Source of the DNA: JAHRAW01 sp028066695
GTDB taxonomy: Bacteria; Pseudomonadota; Gammaproteobacteria; Arenicellales; Poriferihabitantaceae
Direction of reading: 5' to 3'
NCBI GenBank assembly: GCA_963457535.1
Contig: OY734803.1
Span: 1,302,001 to 1,366,000 of the forward strand
DNA length: 64,000 nucleotides
Position numbers and translations under genes: made by a program. Position 1 is the stretch's first letter; every line of letters begins with the position of its first letter. The notes under the pieces were generated by a model, which saw nothing but the letters and a program-made list of their open reading frames with translations, was not told the origin of the DNA and made no database searches. Shown here one piece after another: positions 1-8,745 of this stretch.

Positions 1-3000
1 GGCCGCGTCCCATTCGGCGCGCAAAGTGCCGTCGCGCGCAATCAGGCGGAAATTCGCCGGCGGCGCGGGAGTCTGCAGCCCCTTGACCTTAAACTCCCCG
101 GGAATTACCCGGTTGAAAACGCCCGGCGGAAAGGCGGTGAAGCGGCTGTTGCTCAGGTCCAGCACGCGCAAATTTACCGCTTCGGCAAACACGTTCGCCG
201 GCAGCGTGGTCAGGTCGCGGTTGCCGCCCAGCGCCAGAAGCCGCAACTCGCCCAGGCCGGCAAACACATTTTCCGGCAGCGCGGTCAGTTGGTTGTTTTG
301 CATGGTCAACTGCCGCAGTTCGGAGAGCCCGGCAAACACGCCGGCCGGCAGCGACGAAATCTGGTTGCCCTGCAAACGCAATTCCTGCAGTTTGGAAAGT
401 CCGGCAAACAAATTCGCCGGCAGCGCGGTGATTCTGGGGGTCACGGCGCTCAAATACAACTTCCGCAGATTGTCCATGCCGGCAAACGCGTTTTCGGTCA
501 GCGTTCCAAGCGGGCCGAACGCCACATTCACCTCGGTGATCGCGCGCAAATGCTCGGCCGTAACGGTGGCGCAGGGGGAGTTCGCGAGCGGGATCCTTTG
601 CGAACTTGAGTAAAGGTCGGTGCGCGCCCGCACGACGATGTAGTCGCGCACCAGCGGCGTGCGGTCGCAGACGCCGGTGCGCGCGAGCGCGCGCGTGGAG
701 GCGTAGAGACCTTCGCCAGCGGTGTTTTCCGCGGCGATTTGCACTTCATAAGTCTCGCCGAGAGTCAGCCCGGTGATGCTGTGGGAGAGTTCGGCCGGGA
801 GCGCCACCTCGGCGCGGTCGGCCGGCGCGAAAGAAGTCGCGGCGAGCGGCTTCCAGCGCAGCAAATATTTCATGGGCGGCGGACCGCCGTTGCCGGCCGG
901 CGCGGCCCAACTGACATCCAGCCGTTCCGCATAAATGGACTGCGCGCGCAATTCGCGCGGCGCGAGCGGGGGCGGGAACACCATGCCGCGCGCGGCTTCG
1001 CTGTATTCGCCGAGGCCGGCGGCGTTTTCCGCGGCGATTTGCACTTCATAAGCGATGCCGCGGGCGAGTCCGGCGTCGCGGATGGCGTAGGCGAGCGTGT
1101 CCTTGTCCACCGTGGCGCGGTCTTGCGGCGCATGCGCGGCCGCCGCGGCCGGCTTCCAGCGCAAGTGGTAGGAAGTTACCGGCGCGCCGCCGTCGGCCGC
1201 CGGCGCCCGCCAACTGACATCCAATTGCTTGGGCACGGTCGCGGCGATTTGCACATTGCGCGGCGCGTCCGGAAGGCCGAACACATGGCCGGCCGCCGCC
1301 GCGCCGTATTCGCCCACGGACACGGCGTTTTCCGCGGCGATTTGCACTTCGTAGTCCATGCCGCGCGCGAGTCCGGTGATGGTGTAAGCGACACCCGGCG
1401 CGTCCACCGTGGCGCGGTCGGCCGGCGCAAAAGAAGCCGCCTCGGCCAACTTCCAGCGCAAATGATAGGTGGCAACCGCGAGGCCGCCGTCCGAGGCCGG
1501 CGCGGCCCAGGCGATTGAAAGTTCGTGCGGATTTTCCGGGGTTACCCGCACATTTTGCGGCGCGCCGGGCGCGACCGGCGGACCGGCGGTCGCGCCGGCC
1601 GAAGCCCATGTGGTGAGCGCGATTTTGCTGCTCGGCAGCGTGCCGGGAACCGAGGCGACTTTCACTTGATAGGCGGCGCCGGCGGTCAGACCGGTGACGG
1701 TGTAACTGTTGCCGGTGGTCGCGGCGGCGTCTTCGCGCGCAAACGCGGCCGCGTTGTTCGCCTTCCAGCGCACCTGGTAATGCGTGCCGCTCACCGCATT
1801 CCAGGTGGCGCGCACTTCGCCGACGCCGGCCGAGGCCGCGCGGACATTGCCCGGCGCGGGCAGCGGGATGTCCAGTTTGGTCACATCGGGAGTCAGCCCG
1901 TTGAACGCGCCGGTCGGCAAGCGCATTCCCGCGTTGCCGCTCAGATACAAAATCCCCAACTTGTTGCCGGCGAAAATATCCACCGGCAAAGTCGCGAGGG
2001 AGTTGTCATTCAAATGCACCGCCGCCAACTCGCCGAGGCCCGCAAAGATATTTGCCGGCAGCGCGGTGAGCGCGTTCGCATGCAGTTTCAGCAGCGACAA
2101 CTTCGGCGTTTCGGCGAACAAATTCGCCGGCAGCGTTTGGATTTGGTTCCTTTCCAAAGCCAGCGTTTGCAGCCCGCCCATGCCCGCAAAATCATTCGCT
2201 TTCAGCGAAGCGATGGTTTTGTTCGGCAGGTTCACAATCCGGATCGCCTGCAGTTGGTCCGCGGTTACCGCGGCGCAGCCGGCCGCGCGCGACTGCCGGA
2301 CGATTTCGTCGCGCACCGCCGCGGTGCGGTCGCAAACGCCGGTCAGCGGAGTGGCGCGAATCGCGCCGGTGAATGCGCCGATGCCGGCGATGGTTTGCGC
2401 GGCGATTTGCAGTTCATACGCGGCGCCGTCGGTCAGGTTGGTGAGCGTGTGGGTGAGCGCCGGCGCGCGCACGATGACGGTTCGCAGCGGCTCGGCCGAC
2501 CCGGCGACCGCCACGCGCAAAATATACGAGGTGACCGGCGTGCCGCCGTCGGATGCCGGCGCGTTCCATTCAACCACCAGTTCCTCGGAATTGACCGGCG
2601 AGGCGCGGAGATTTCGCGGCGCGCCCGGCGGCGGATGCGGCACGGCCTGCGCCGCGGTGTATCCCCAGCGCGACTCGCCGGCGCGCACCACGAAAGAGAG
2701 GGCCGCGGCGACGCGCACTTCATAGCGGGTGTTGTTGTCAAGGCCGGTGATGTCGTGCGCCGGGCCGGCGGTGACCAGCGCCTGGTCTTCGGGCGCGAAC
2801 GCGGCCGCCGTAACCGGCTTCCAGAACACGTGGTAATGCGCGGTCGGCACCTCGCTCCAGCGCGCCTGCAAAGTCCGGTCGCGCGAAGTCAGGCGCACTT
2901 CGGGCGGCGCGGCCGGCATGGCGATGCCGCGCACCACCGGCCGGCCCGGGGCGACCAGCGGGGTCAGCCCGTTAAAAACGCCCGGCCGCAGAACATCGCC

Positions 3001-6000
3001 GTTTGCAAGGGAGTTGTTTTGCAGGTTCAGCACGGTCACCTTTCCCAGGCCCGCAAACGCATTCACCTGCAAATCGGCGATGCGGTTGTTCTCCAGTTCC
3101 AGCGAGGTCAATTTCGTCAAATCTTTGAACCTGTTCGCCGGCAAGGCGGTGAGCCGGTTGCTGCCCAAACGCAGCCTGTCCAGATTTGCCAGGCCCGCAA
3201 ACACATTCGCCGGCAGCGACGCGATTTGGTTTTGATTCAAACTCAGCGTGCGCAGATTTCCCAGCCCGGAAAACACGCCGGCCGGCAGCGACGCGATGGC
3301 GTTTTGATTCAAATGCAGGTTCTGCAAATTCGTCATGCCCGCAAACGCATTCGCGCTCAGCGAAGTGATGTTCTTGTTGAACAGGCCGAGCGTGGTGATC
3401 GCCGCGAGATCCGCGGCGGTCACCTGCGAGCAGCCGTCGTGGCTTCGCTGCTCCACGACCGCCTTGTACACCTGCTCGGTGCGGTCGCAAATGCCGGTCA
3501 GCGGAATGCCCTGCTCGGCGTCGGTGTATCTGCCGACGCCGGCGAGGTTCACCGCCGCGACCTGCACCTCGTAGTTCATGTCATTGGTCAGCCCGGCAAT
3601 GTCATGCGAAAGTTGCACCGGCAAATTAACGATGTTGGACGGCGCGAAACTGGTCGCCGCAAGCGGCTTCCAGCGCAGGCGGTATCCGCTGAGCGGCGAG
3701 CCGCCGTCGGCGCGCGGCGTTTCCCAGGCAACCGCCAGTTCGCCCGAGCGCAGCGCGCGCACCGTGAGATTCAGCGGCGCGGACGGCTCGCGCGCGGTGG
3801 TGGCGCTCGCCTCGGAAAAAGACCAGCGGAAAGTCGCGGAACCGCTTCCCAGCGCGCGCTTCGGAAGCGAAGTGATGCGGACATCGTATTCCGCGGTGTG
3901 CGCCAGCCCGGTGATGTCATAGGTAAGCGCAGGCCCGACCACCGTGGCGCGGTCGACCGGCGCAAAAGTAGCCGCCGCGGCCGGCTTCCAGTGCAACTGG
4001 TAGTTCGCGTTCGGCACCGCCTCCCACACCGCGCGCACCAAAGTTTTTCCCGGCGTCAGGCGCAACGCGCCCGGTTTCCCGGGCGGATTGTTTATGCCCT
4101 TTAGCGCCAGTTTTTCCAGCGACAGCCCGTTAAAAGAGGCCGCGCGAAACGCTCCGAGGTTGTTGTTCCCGGACAGGTCCAGCCAGTTCAGGCTGCCCTG
4201 GCTTGCAAACACATTCGCCGGCAAATCCGAAATTTTGTTTCCGCTCAGGTCCAGATGTTCCAGGTTGGCCATGCCGGCAAACAGATTCGCCGGAAGGGCC
4301 GTGATGTTGGCGTCCCCCAGCCGCAGAACTTTCAGCGCTTCCAGGCGCGCAAACACATTCGCCGGCAAGGTGGAAGCGAATTTATTGCCGCTCAAGTCCA
4401 GTTCTTCCAGCGCGGCGAGGTCCGCAAACGCATTCGCCGGCAGTGACAACAGGCCGGTGTGGCCGGGTTTGGGGGCTTCGTCGACGCGGATATCCAGTTT
4501 CTTCAACCTTGCCAGGCCTGCAAACACATTCTGCGGCAGGCGCTGCAAAGTGTTGCCCCACAACTGCAGTTCTTCCAACTGCGTCATGCCCGCGAATAAA
4601 TTCGCCGGCAGGGTTTGGAGGTTGTGGTTGTCGCGCACGGACAGATAGCGCAAATTCGTCAGGTCCGAAAACACGCCCTCCGGCAAATAGGAAAGGGTTC
4701 CGCCTCCGGCTCCGCTGATCAGCAGAGTCTGCAAACCGGTCAGACCCGCGAAGTCATTCGCCTGCAAAGTATCAACGCGGTTGCGGCCGAGAAAACCCAG
4801 CGCCTTGACCGTCGCCAAGTCCGCGTCGGTTACCGTGCCGCAGAGCCCGAGCCCGCGGCCAAGCCGCGTCAGAATCGCATCGCGCACCCGCTTGGTGCGG
4901 TCGCAGATGCCGAGGCGCGGAGCGCCGCGCACCGAGGTGTAACCGCCTTGACCGACCAGGTTTCTTGCGGCGATCTGCACTTCATAGGTCGTGCCGTTGG
5001 CCAGGCCGGAGATGTCATAGCGAAATCCGGACGCGGCCACATCGGCGGTGTCCGCGTCCGCAAAATCCGCGGCCGCGAGCGGCTTCCAGCGCACGCGGTA
5101 TGCCTCAATCGGCGAGCCGCCGTCGTTGTCCGGCGCGGCCCATGAAACCCGCAGTTTCTCCGATTCGCGCGCTTGCAATTCCGGTTCCGTCGGCGCGTTC
5201 GGCAGGCGGGCGTCGGCGAGTTGCGGCTCTGCGCTTTCGGTAAAAGACCAGCGGTACGTCGTGGAAGCCGCGGCGCCGCGCCTCGGAAGCGAGGTGATGC
5301 GGACATCGTATTTCGCGGTTTTGTCCAGGCCGGTGATGTCATAGGTGAGCGCCGGCGCGGCCACCGTGGCGCGGTCGGCCGGCGCGTATGCGGGCGCGTC
5401 TTCGCGCTTCCAGTGCAGTTGGTAGTTCGCCCCGGCGACCGTCCCCCAGACCGCGCGCAACATTCCCCCTCCCGAGAACAAGTTGAATTCGCCCGGCTTG
5501 TCGGGCACCTGAATGCCCTTTAGCGTCAGGTTCTCCAGCGACAGTCCGTTAAACGCGCCGGCGCGAAACGCGCCGAGCCCGTTGTTTTCGGACAGGTCCA
5601 GCCAGGCAAGTTTGCCCTGGCCTGCAAACACATCCGCCGGCAAATCCGACAGGATGTTTGCGCTCAAATCCAGATGCTCCAATTTGGCCAGGCCGGCAAA
5701 CTGGTTCGCCGGCAGGGTCGCGAGGCTGGTGTCGGCCAGCCGCAGAACTTTCAGCCCGTCCAGGCCCGCAAAAATATTCGCCGGCAGCGCGGCGATTTGG
5801 TTGCTGCGCAGGTCCAGTTCTTCCAGTTTGGAAAGGCCCGCAAACAAACCCGCCGGCGGCGCGGTGAGGCCGGCGTGATTCCTGAGCCGGCTTCCGGGGC
5901 TGACGCGGAGGTCCAGTTTTTTCAAATTTGCCAGGCCCGCAAACACGCCCTCCGGCAAGTTGGAGAATTTGTTGCCCGACAAATCCAGTTCTTCCAAATT

Positions 6001-7752
6001 CGCCAGGCCCGAAAACAGGTTCTCCGGCAAAGTTTCAAGGGGATGCCGCAAGCCAAAAAAATCATTGTCCCGCACATGGAGAACTTTCAAATTCACCAGG
6101 CCCGCAAACAGGTTCTCCGGCAAAGCCCCGAGATTCGTGTTGCTGATCTCCAGCCGCTCCAAACCGGTCATGCCCGCAAACGCCTTGTTGGTCAGCGTCC
6201 CCGGCACAAATGCGTCGCTGAAAACACGGACGGAAGTAATCCCGGCCAAGTCCGCGTCGGTGACCTGGCTGCAAGGCGCGGTGGAAATGTTGCGGCCAAG
6301 CGCCCTCAAAATCAACGCCTTCACATACACGGTGCGGTCGCAAATGCCGAGGAGCGGAACGCCGAGCGCCGAGTCGCTGTATTCGCCCCGGCCGCTGGCA
6401 TTTCCCGCGGAGACTTGTATTTCATAGGTCGTGCCGTTGACCAGTTCCGCCCCGTCATCCCCGCCAAGGGTGTGCTTGTGCGACACCGGCCCGGATTTGG
6501 GTATGGAGGTCATGTCGGCCGGCGCGAAACTGGTCGCCGCAAGCGGCTTCCAGCGCAGGGTGTATCCGCTGGGGGTCAGCACGCCGTCGGGCTTGTCCCA
6601 GGAAACATGCAATTTCCGCGATTCGCGCGCTTCCACGGTCAGATTCTTCGGCTTGCCCGGCGGGGTGGTATAGGTCAGCCGCGCGACCTGGCTGGGAGTC
6701 CACCCTGCTCCGAACATGGAGTTGGACGCGGTTTTGGCGGGGAGCGAGAAAACCCGGACATCGTAATCCGCGCCGTCTTCCAGCCCCCGAATTTCATACC
6801 GGGTTGTGCGCACCGCGGCGATGTCCCCCGGCGCAAAAGAAGTTGCCGAGGCCTTCTTCCACTGCACCTGGTAGTTCGCATCTCCGGACGACGACCAGTT
6901 TGCCATCAACGCGCCGTTGCGCGAAATCAGGAGCGGGCGGCTTGCCGGCGGCGCGGGCGGCTTGAAGTTGGCCCTCTGCATTTTTTCCAGGGGCAATCCG
7001 TTGAAAACGCCGGGGTCCAGACCTGTGATAGGTCCGCTGCGCGTCTCAAACTGCAGTTGCGTCAGACTTTCCAGGCCCGTAAACAAACCCACCGGCGGGT
7101 GTTTGCCACTCCAGTAGACGTGATCCAAATTCAGCATTTTCAACTTGGACTGGCGCGCAAAGACATTCGCCTGCAAAGTCAGGCTAAAGTTGATGCCCAG
7201 ATTCAAAGTTTCCAAATTTGCCAGGGACGCAAACACATTCACCGGCAAATTCCTAAGGTTGTTGTTGTCCAGGGACAACTCCTTCAGATTCCCCAGTCCG
7301 GCAAACGCATTCGCCGGCAGAGTTTGGAACGTCGCAAATCCAAAACCTGGTCCGCCCAAATCCAGATTCTCCAACTTGGTCAAACCCGCAAACACATTCG
7401 CCGGCACGGCGGCGAGTCGGTGGCCCCGCAAAATCAGGCGCTTCAATTCCGGCAGGCCCGCGAAGTCACCCGCCTTCAATGAAGTGGGCATACCAGTCAC
7501 AGTCAGCTCGGTAATGTCGTCCATGACCCCGGGCGTTACAAAAGCGCAATTAATGGAGCCCCCGATTGCGGCACTGATCGCTTCGTGCACCTGCTGGGTG
7601 CGGTTGCAAACCCCCTGCGCAAAAACCGGCGCCGGCCAGATGCAGGCGATTCCGGCCGCCACCACCGCGAGCGCCGGCAGGACGCGGACGACAAGCCGCG
7701 CCGCCGCGCGCTGGAAAAAACGCCGGAGGAAATTCACAGACGACTTCTGCAT
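1..7752 (-). CDS. Giant secreted leucine-rich-repeat / fibronectin III protein, 5' part (3' end off the window)
   Basis: The frame is open for 2584 codons from an ATG at 7752 to the left edge. Residues 1-50 have a basic start, a hydrophobic segment and a VFAQG signal-peptidase-like end. Then come six modules, each opening with a V/I-C-[ND]-R-T cap (cysteines near 7607, 6341, 4904, 3487, 2332 and 667). Each cap is followed by LRRs of about 24 residues (L-x-x-L-x-L, then LPANVFAGL) and FN3 domains with WKP and YEVQIAA strands. I count two FN3 domains in each of modules 1-4, four in module 5, and the start of another in module 6. It is probably an exported adhesin or recognition protein; the ligand is unknown. 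There is no transport operon beside it, and any C-terminal anchor lies outside the window. The start has only a weak Shine-Dalgarno sequence. Modules 2 and 3 are the most alike. Confidence 0.9.
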   Translation of the reverse strand, partial: MQKSSVNFLRRFFQRAAARLVVRVLPALAVVAAGIACIWPAPVFAQGVCNRTQQVHEAISAAIGGSINCAFVTPGVMDDITELTVTGMPTSLKAGDFAGLPELKRLILRGHRLAAVPANVFAGLTKLENLDLGGPGFGFATFQTLPANAFAGLGNLKELSLDNNNLRNLPVNVFASLANLETLNLGINFSLTLQANVFARQSKLKMLNLDHVYWSGKHPPVGLFTGLESLTQLQFETRSGPITGLDPGVFNGLPLEKMQRANFKPPAPPASRPLLISRNGALMANWSSSGDANYQVQWKKASATSFAPGDIAAVRTTRYEIRGLEDGADYDVRVFSLPAKTASNSMFGAGWTPSQVARLTYTTPPGKPKNLTVEARESRKLHVSWDKPDGVLTPSGYTLRWKPLAATSFAPADMTSIPKSGPVSHKHTLGGDDGAELVNGTTYEIQVSAGNASGRGEYSDSALGVPLLGICDRTVYVKALILRALGRNISTAPCSQVTDADLAGITSVRVFSDAFVPGTLTNKAFAGMTGLERLEISNTNLGALPENLFAGLVNLKVLHVRDNDFFGLRHPLETLPENLFSGLANLEELDLSGNKFSNLPEGVFAGLANLKKLDLRVSPGSRLRNHAGLTAPPAGLFAGLSKLEELDLRSNQIAALPANIFAGLDGLKVLRLADTSLATLPANQFAGLAKLEHLDLSANILSDLPADVFAGQGKLAWLDLSENNGLGAFRAGAFNGLSLENLTLKGIQVPDKPGEFNLFSGGGMLRAVWGTVAGANYQLHWKREDAPAYAPADRATVAAPALTYDITGLDKTAKYDVRITSLPRRGAAASTTYRWSFTESAEPQLADARLPNAPTEPELQARESEKLRVSWAAPDNDGGSPIEAYRVRWKPLAAADFADADTADVAASGFRYDISGLANGTTYEVQIAARNLVGQGGYTSVRGAPRLGICDRTKRVRDAILTRLGRGLGLCGTVTDADLATVKALGFLGRNRVDTLQANDFAGLTGLQTLLISGAGGGTLSYLPEGVFSDLTNLRYLSVRDNHNLQTLPANLFAGMTQLEELQLWGNTLQRLPQNVFAGLARLKKLDIRVDEAPKPGHTGLLSLPANAFADLAALEELDLSGNKFASTLPANVFARLEALKVLRLGDANITALPANLFAGMANLEHLDLSGNKISDLPANVFASQGSLNWLDLSGNNNLGAFRAASFNGLSLEKLALKGINNPPGKPGALRLTPGKTLVRAVWEAVPNANYQLHWKPAAAATFAPVDRATVVGPALTYDITGLAHTAEYDVRITSLPKRALGSGSATFRWSFSEASATTAREPSAPLNLTVRALRSGELAVAWETPRADGGSPLSGYRLRWKPLAATSFAPSNIVNLPVQLSHDIAGLTNDMNYEVQVAAVNLAGVGRYTDAEQGIPLTGICDRTEQVYKAVVEQRSHDGCSQVTAADLAAITTLGLFNKNITSLSANAFAGMTNLQNLHLNQNAIASLPAGVFSGLGNLRTLSLNQNQIASLPANVFAGLANLDRLRLGSNRLTALPANRFKDLTKLTSLELENNRIADLQVNAFAGLGKVTVLNLQNNSLANGDVLRPGVFNGLTPLVAPGRPVVRGIAMPAAPPEVRLTSRDRTLQARWSEVPTAHYHVFWKPVTAAAFAPEDQALVTAGPAHDITGLDNNTRYEVRVAAALSFVVRAGESRWGYTAAQAVPHPPPGAPRNLRASPVNSEELVVEWNAPASDGGTPVTSYILRVAVAGSAEPLRTVIVRAPALTHTLTNLTDGAAYELQIAAQTIAGIGAFTGAIRATPLTGVCDRTAAVRDEIVRQSRAAGCAAVTADQLQAIRIVNLPNKTIASLKANDFAGMGGLQTLALERNQIQTLPANLFAETPKLSLLKLHANALTALPANIFAGLGELAAVHLNDNSLATLPVDIFAGNKLGILYLSGNAGMRLPTGAFNGLTPDVTKLDIPLPAPGNVRAASAGVGEVRATWNAVSGTHYQVRWKANNAAAFAREDAAATTGNSYTVTGLTAGAAYQVKVASVPGTLPSSKIALTTWASAGATAGPPVAPGAPQNVRVTPENPHELSIAWAAPASDGGLAVATYHLRWKLAEAASFAPADRATVDAPGVAYTITGLARGMDYEVQIAAENAVSVGEYGAAAAGHVFGLPDAPRNVQIAATVPKQLDVSWRAPAADGGAPVTSYHLRWKPAAAAAHAPQDRATVDKDTLAYAIRDAGLARGIAYEVQIAAENAAGLGEYSEAARGMVFPPPLAPRELRAQSIYAERLDVSWAAPAGNGGPPPMKYLLRWKPLAATSFAPADRAEVALPAELSHSITGLTLGETYEVQIAAENTAGEGLYASTRALARTGVCDRTPLVRDYIVVRARTDLYSSSQRIPLANSPCATVTAEHLRAITEVNVAFGPLGTLTENAFAGMDNLRKLYLSAVTPRITALPANLFAGLSKLQELRLQGNQISSLPAGVFAGLSELRQLTMQNNQLTALPENVFAGLGELRLLALGGNRDLTTLPANVFAEAVNLRVLDLSNSRFTAFPPGVFNRVIPGEFKVKGLQTPAPPANFRLIARDGTLRAEWDAA
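721..1352 (-). repeat. DNA-level repeats inside tandem FN3 domains of module 5
   Basis: Nearly identical stretches of about 28 bp begin at 721, 1021 and 1324, so spacing is 300 and 303 bp (100 and 101 codons). They encode the same FN3 strand, YEVQIAAEN. The spacing equals one FN3 domain, so these mark recent duplication or conversion of whole domains. Confidence 0.8.
3641..3679 (-). repeat. 39-bp segment identical to 6521-6559
   Basis: Within an FN3 domain of module 3, this 39-bp stretch is identical base for base to 6521-6559 in module 1, although the flanking codons differ. It encodes part of the W-K-P-L-A-A strand. Exact identity over 2.9 kb points to recombination within the gene rather than protein-level conservation alone. 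Confidence 0.85.
6521..6559 (-). repeat. 39-bp segment identical to 3641-3679
   Basis: Partner of the copy at 3641-3679. It lies in the second FN3 domain of module 1 of the giant LRR/FN3 gene. Confidence 0.85.
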
Positions 7753-7855
7753 GTGTCCGCTGGTGTGGTGTCGGGGGTGAATGAACATTCGGTTGCGCCG
7801 CCGCCTCTGTGCAACGAGATGGGGTTTTCCGCAATTTTACCGCTGTCAAGCGTTT

Positions 7856-7928
7856 TCCGCGCGTTTTTTTCCTTGTTTTTCTCCCGTTTTCCCTTGTTTT
7901 TCGCCGATTTTTTCCTGATTCCCGGAAA
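7856..7928. repeat. T-rich/GC periodic spacer between the LRR gene and tatD
   Basis: The gap 7753-7942 has no gene. Its right half alternates T runs (CTTGTTTTTC occurs twice) with CCGCG or CCCG blocks every 10-13 bp. It resembles the 12-bp periodic family seen elsewhere in the window, read on the other strand. No clear terminator hairpin is visible. Confidence 0.5.
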
Positions 7929-7942
7929 ATTACAGACCAATC

Positions 7943-8731
7943 CTAGTCCAATTTCGCCCCCGGCCGCGCCGCCGCGAACAGGCGGAAGAAATTCTCGGTG
8001 GTAACCGCCGCGATGTTTTCCAGCGAATCGCCGCGCAATTCGGCGAGGCGCGCCGCGGTGTGGCGCACCAGCGCGGGCTCGTTGGTCTTGCCGCGGTGCG
8101 GTTCGGGGGCGAGGTAGGGCGCGTCGGTTTCCACCAGCATCCGGTCGGGCGGGGTTTTTTTTGCGACTTCGCGCAAGGCGCCGGCGTTTTTGAAGGTGAG
8201 AATGCCGGAAAAGGAAATGTAAAAACCGAGGTCCAGCGCGCGCGACGCGGTCGGCCAGTCTTCGGCGAAACAATGCATGACGGCGCCGGCCTCGTCGGCG
8301 CGCAGACTCGCCAGCATTTCCATGGTGTCTTTCGCCGCGGCGCGGGTGTGGATGATCAGCGGTTTGCGCGCGCGGCGCGCGGCTTCAATGTGATTGGCGA
8401 ACCGCTCGCGCTGCCAGGCCGGCGCGCCTTCGGTGCGGAAATAATCCAGCCCGGTCTCGCCGAGCGCGACCACATGCGGCGCGGCCGCGAGTTCGGCCAA
8501 TTCGTCGGCGTCCGGCTCGTGGCAGTCCGTGCTGTTCGGATGCACGCCGACCGAGGCGAAGATGTTTTTCTTCTCCGCGGCGAGGCGCGAGATGCGCGGG
8601 AAATCCTCCAGATTGACCGCGACGCACAGCATGTAGGCGACTTCATTCTCCGCGGCGCGATGCAGCACATCGGGAAGTTGCGTGCGCAGCGGCTCAAAGT
8701 CAATGTGGCAGTGGGAATCCACCAGTTGCAT
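7943..8731 (-). CDS. tatD: TatD family metal-dependent deoxyribonuclease
   Basis: This 262-residue TIM-barrel hydrolase is of normal family length. The visible motifs are the N-terminal HCHID metal site, GETGLDYF with the metal-bridging Glu, LIIHTRAA, HCFAED and ETDAPYLAPEPHRGK near residue 205. TatD proteins are cytoplasmic Mg-dependent 3'-5' DNases linked to DNA repair. A CAGGAG Shine-Dalgarno sits 7 nt before the ATG. It is the last gene of the holB-tmk-mltG-fab series, 14 bp after holB, which is its usual place in gammaproteobacteria. The family assignment is firm; the cellular role is by homology. Confidence 0.93.
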   Translation of the reverse strand: MQLVDSHCHIDFEPLRTQLPDVLHRAAENEVAYMLCVAVNLEDFPRISRLAAEKKNIFASVGVHPNSTDCHEPDADELAELAAAPHVVALGETGLDYFRTEGAPAWQRERFANHIEAARRARKPLIIHTRAAAKDTMEMLASLRADEAGAVMHCFAEDWPTASRALDLGFYISFSGILTFKNAGALREVAKKTPPDRMLVETDAPYLAPEPHRGKTNEPALVRHTAARLAELRGDSLENIAAVTTENFFRLFAAARPGAKLD

Positions 8732-8745
8732 TTTGTGCTCCTGAA

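Noticed and set aside
26..7482. Long plus-strand open frames opposite the LRR/FN3 gene, up to 859 codons
   Set aside because: They are Arg/Gly/Ala-rich mirror translations of the LRR and FN3 codons. The minus strand is open for the full length with a signal peptide and clear repeats.
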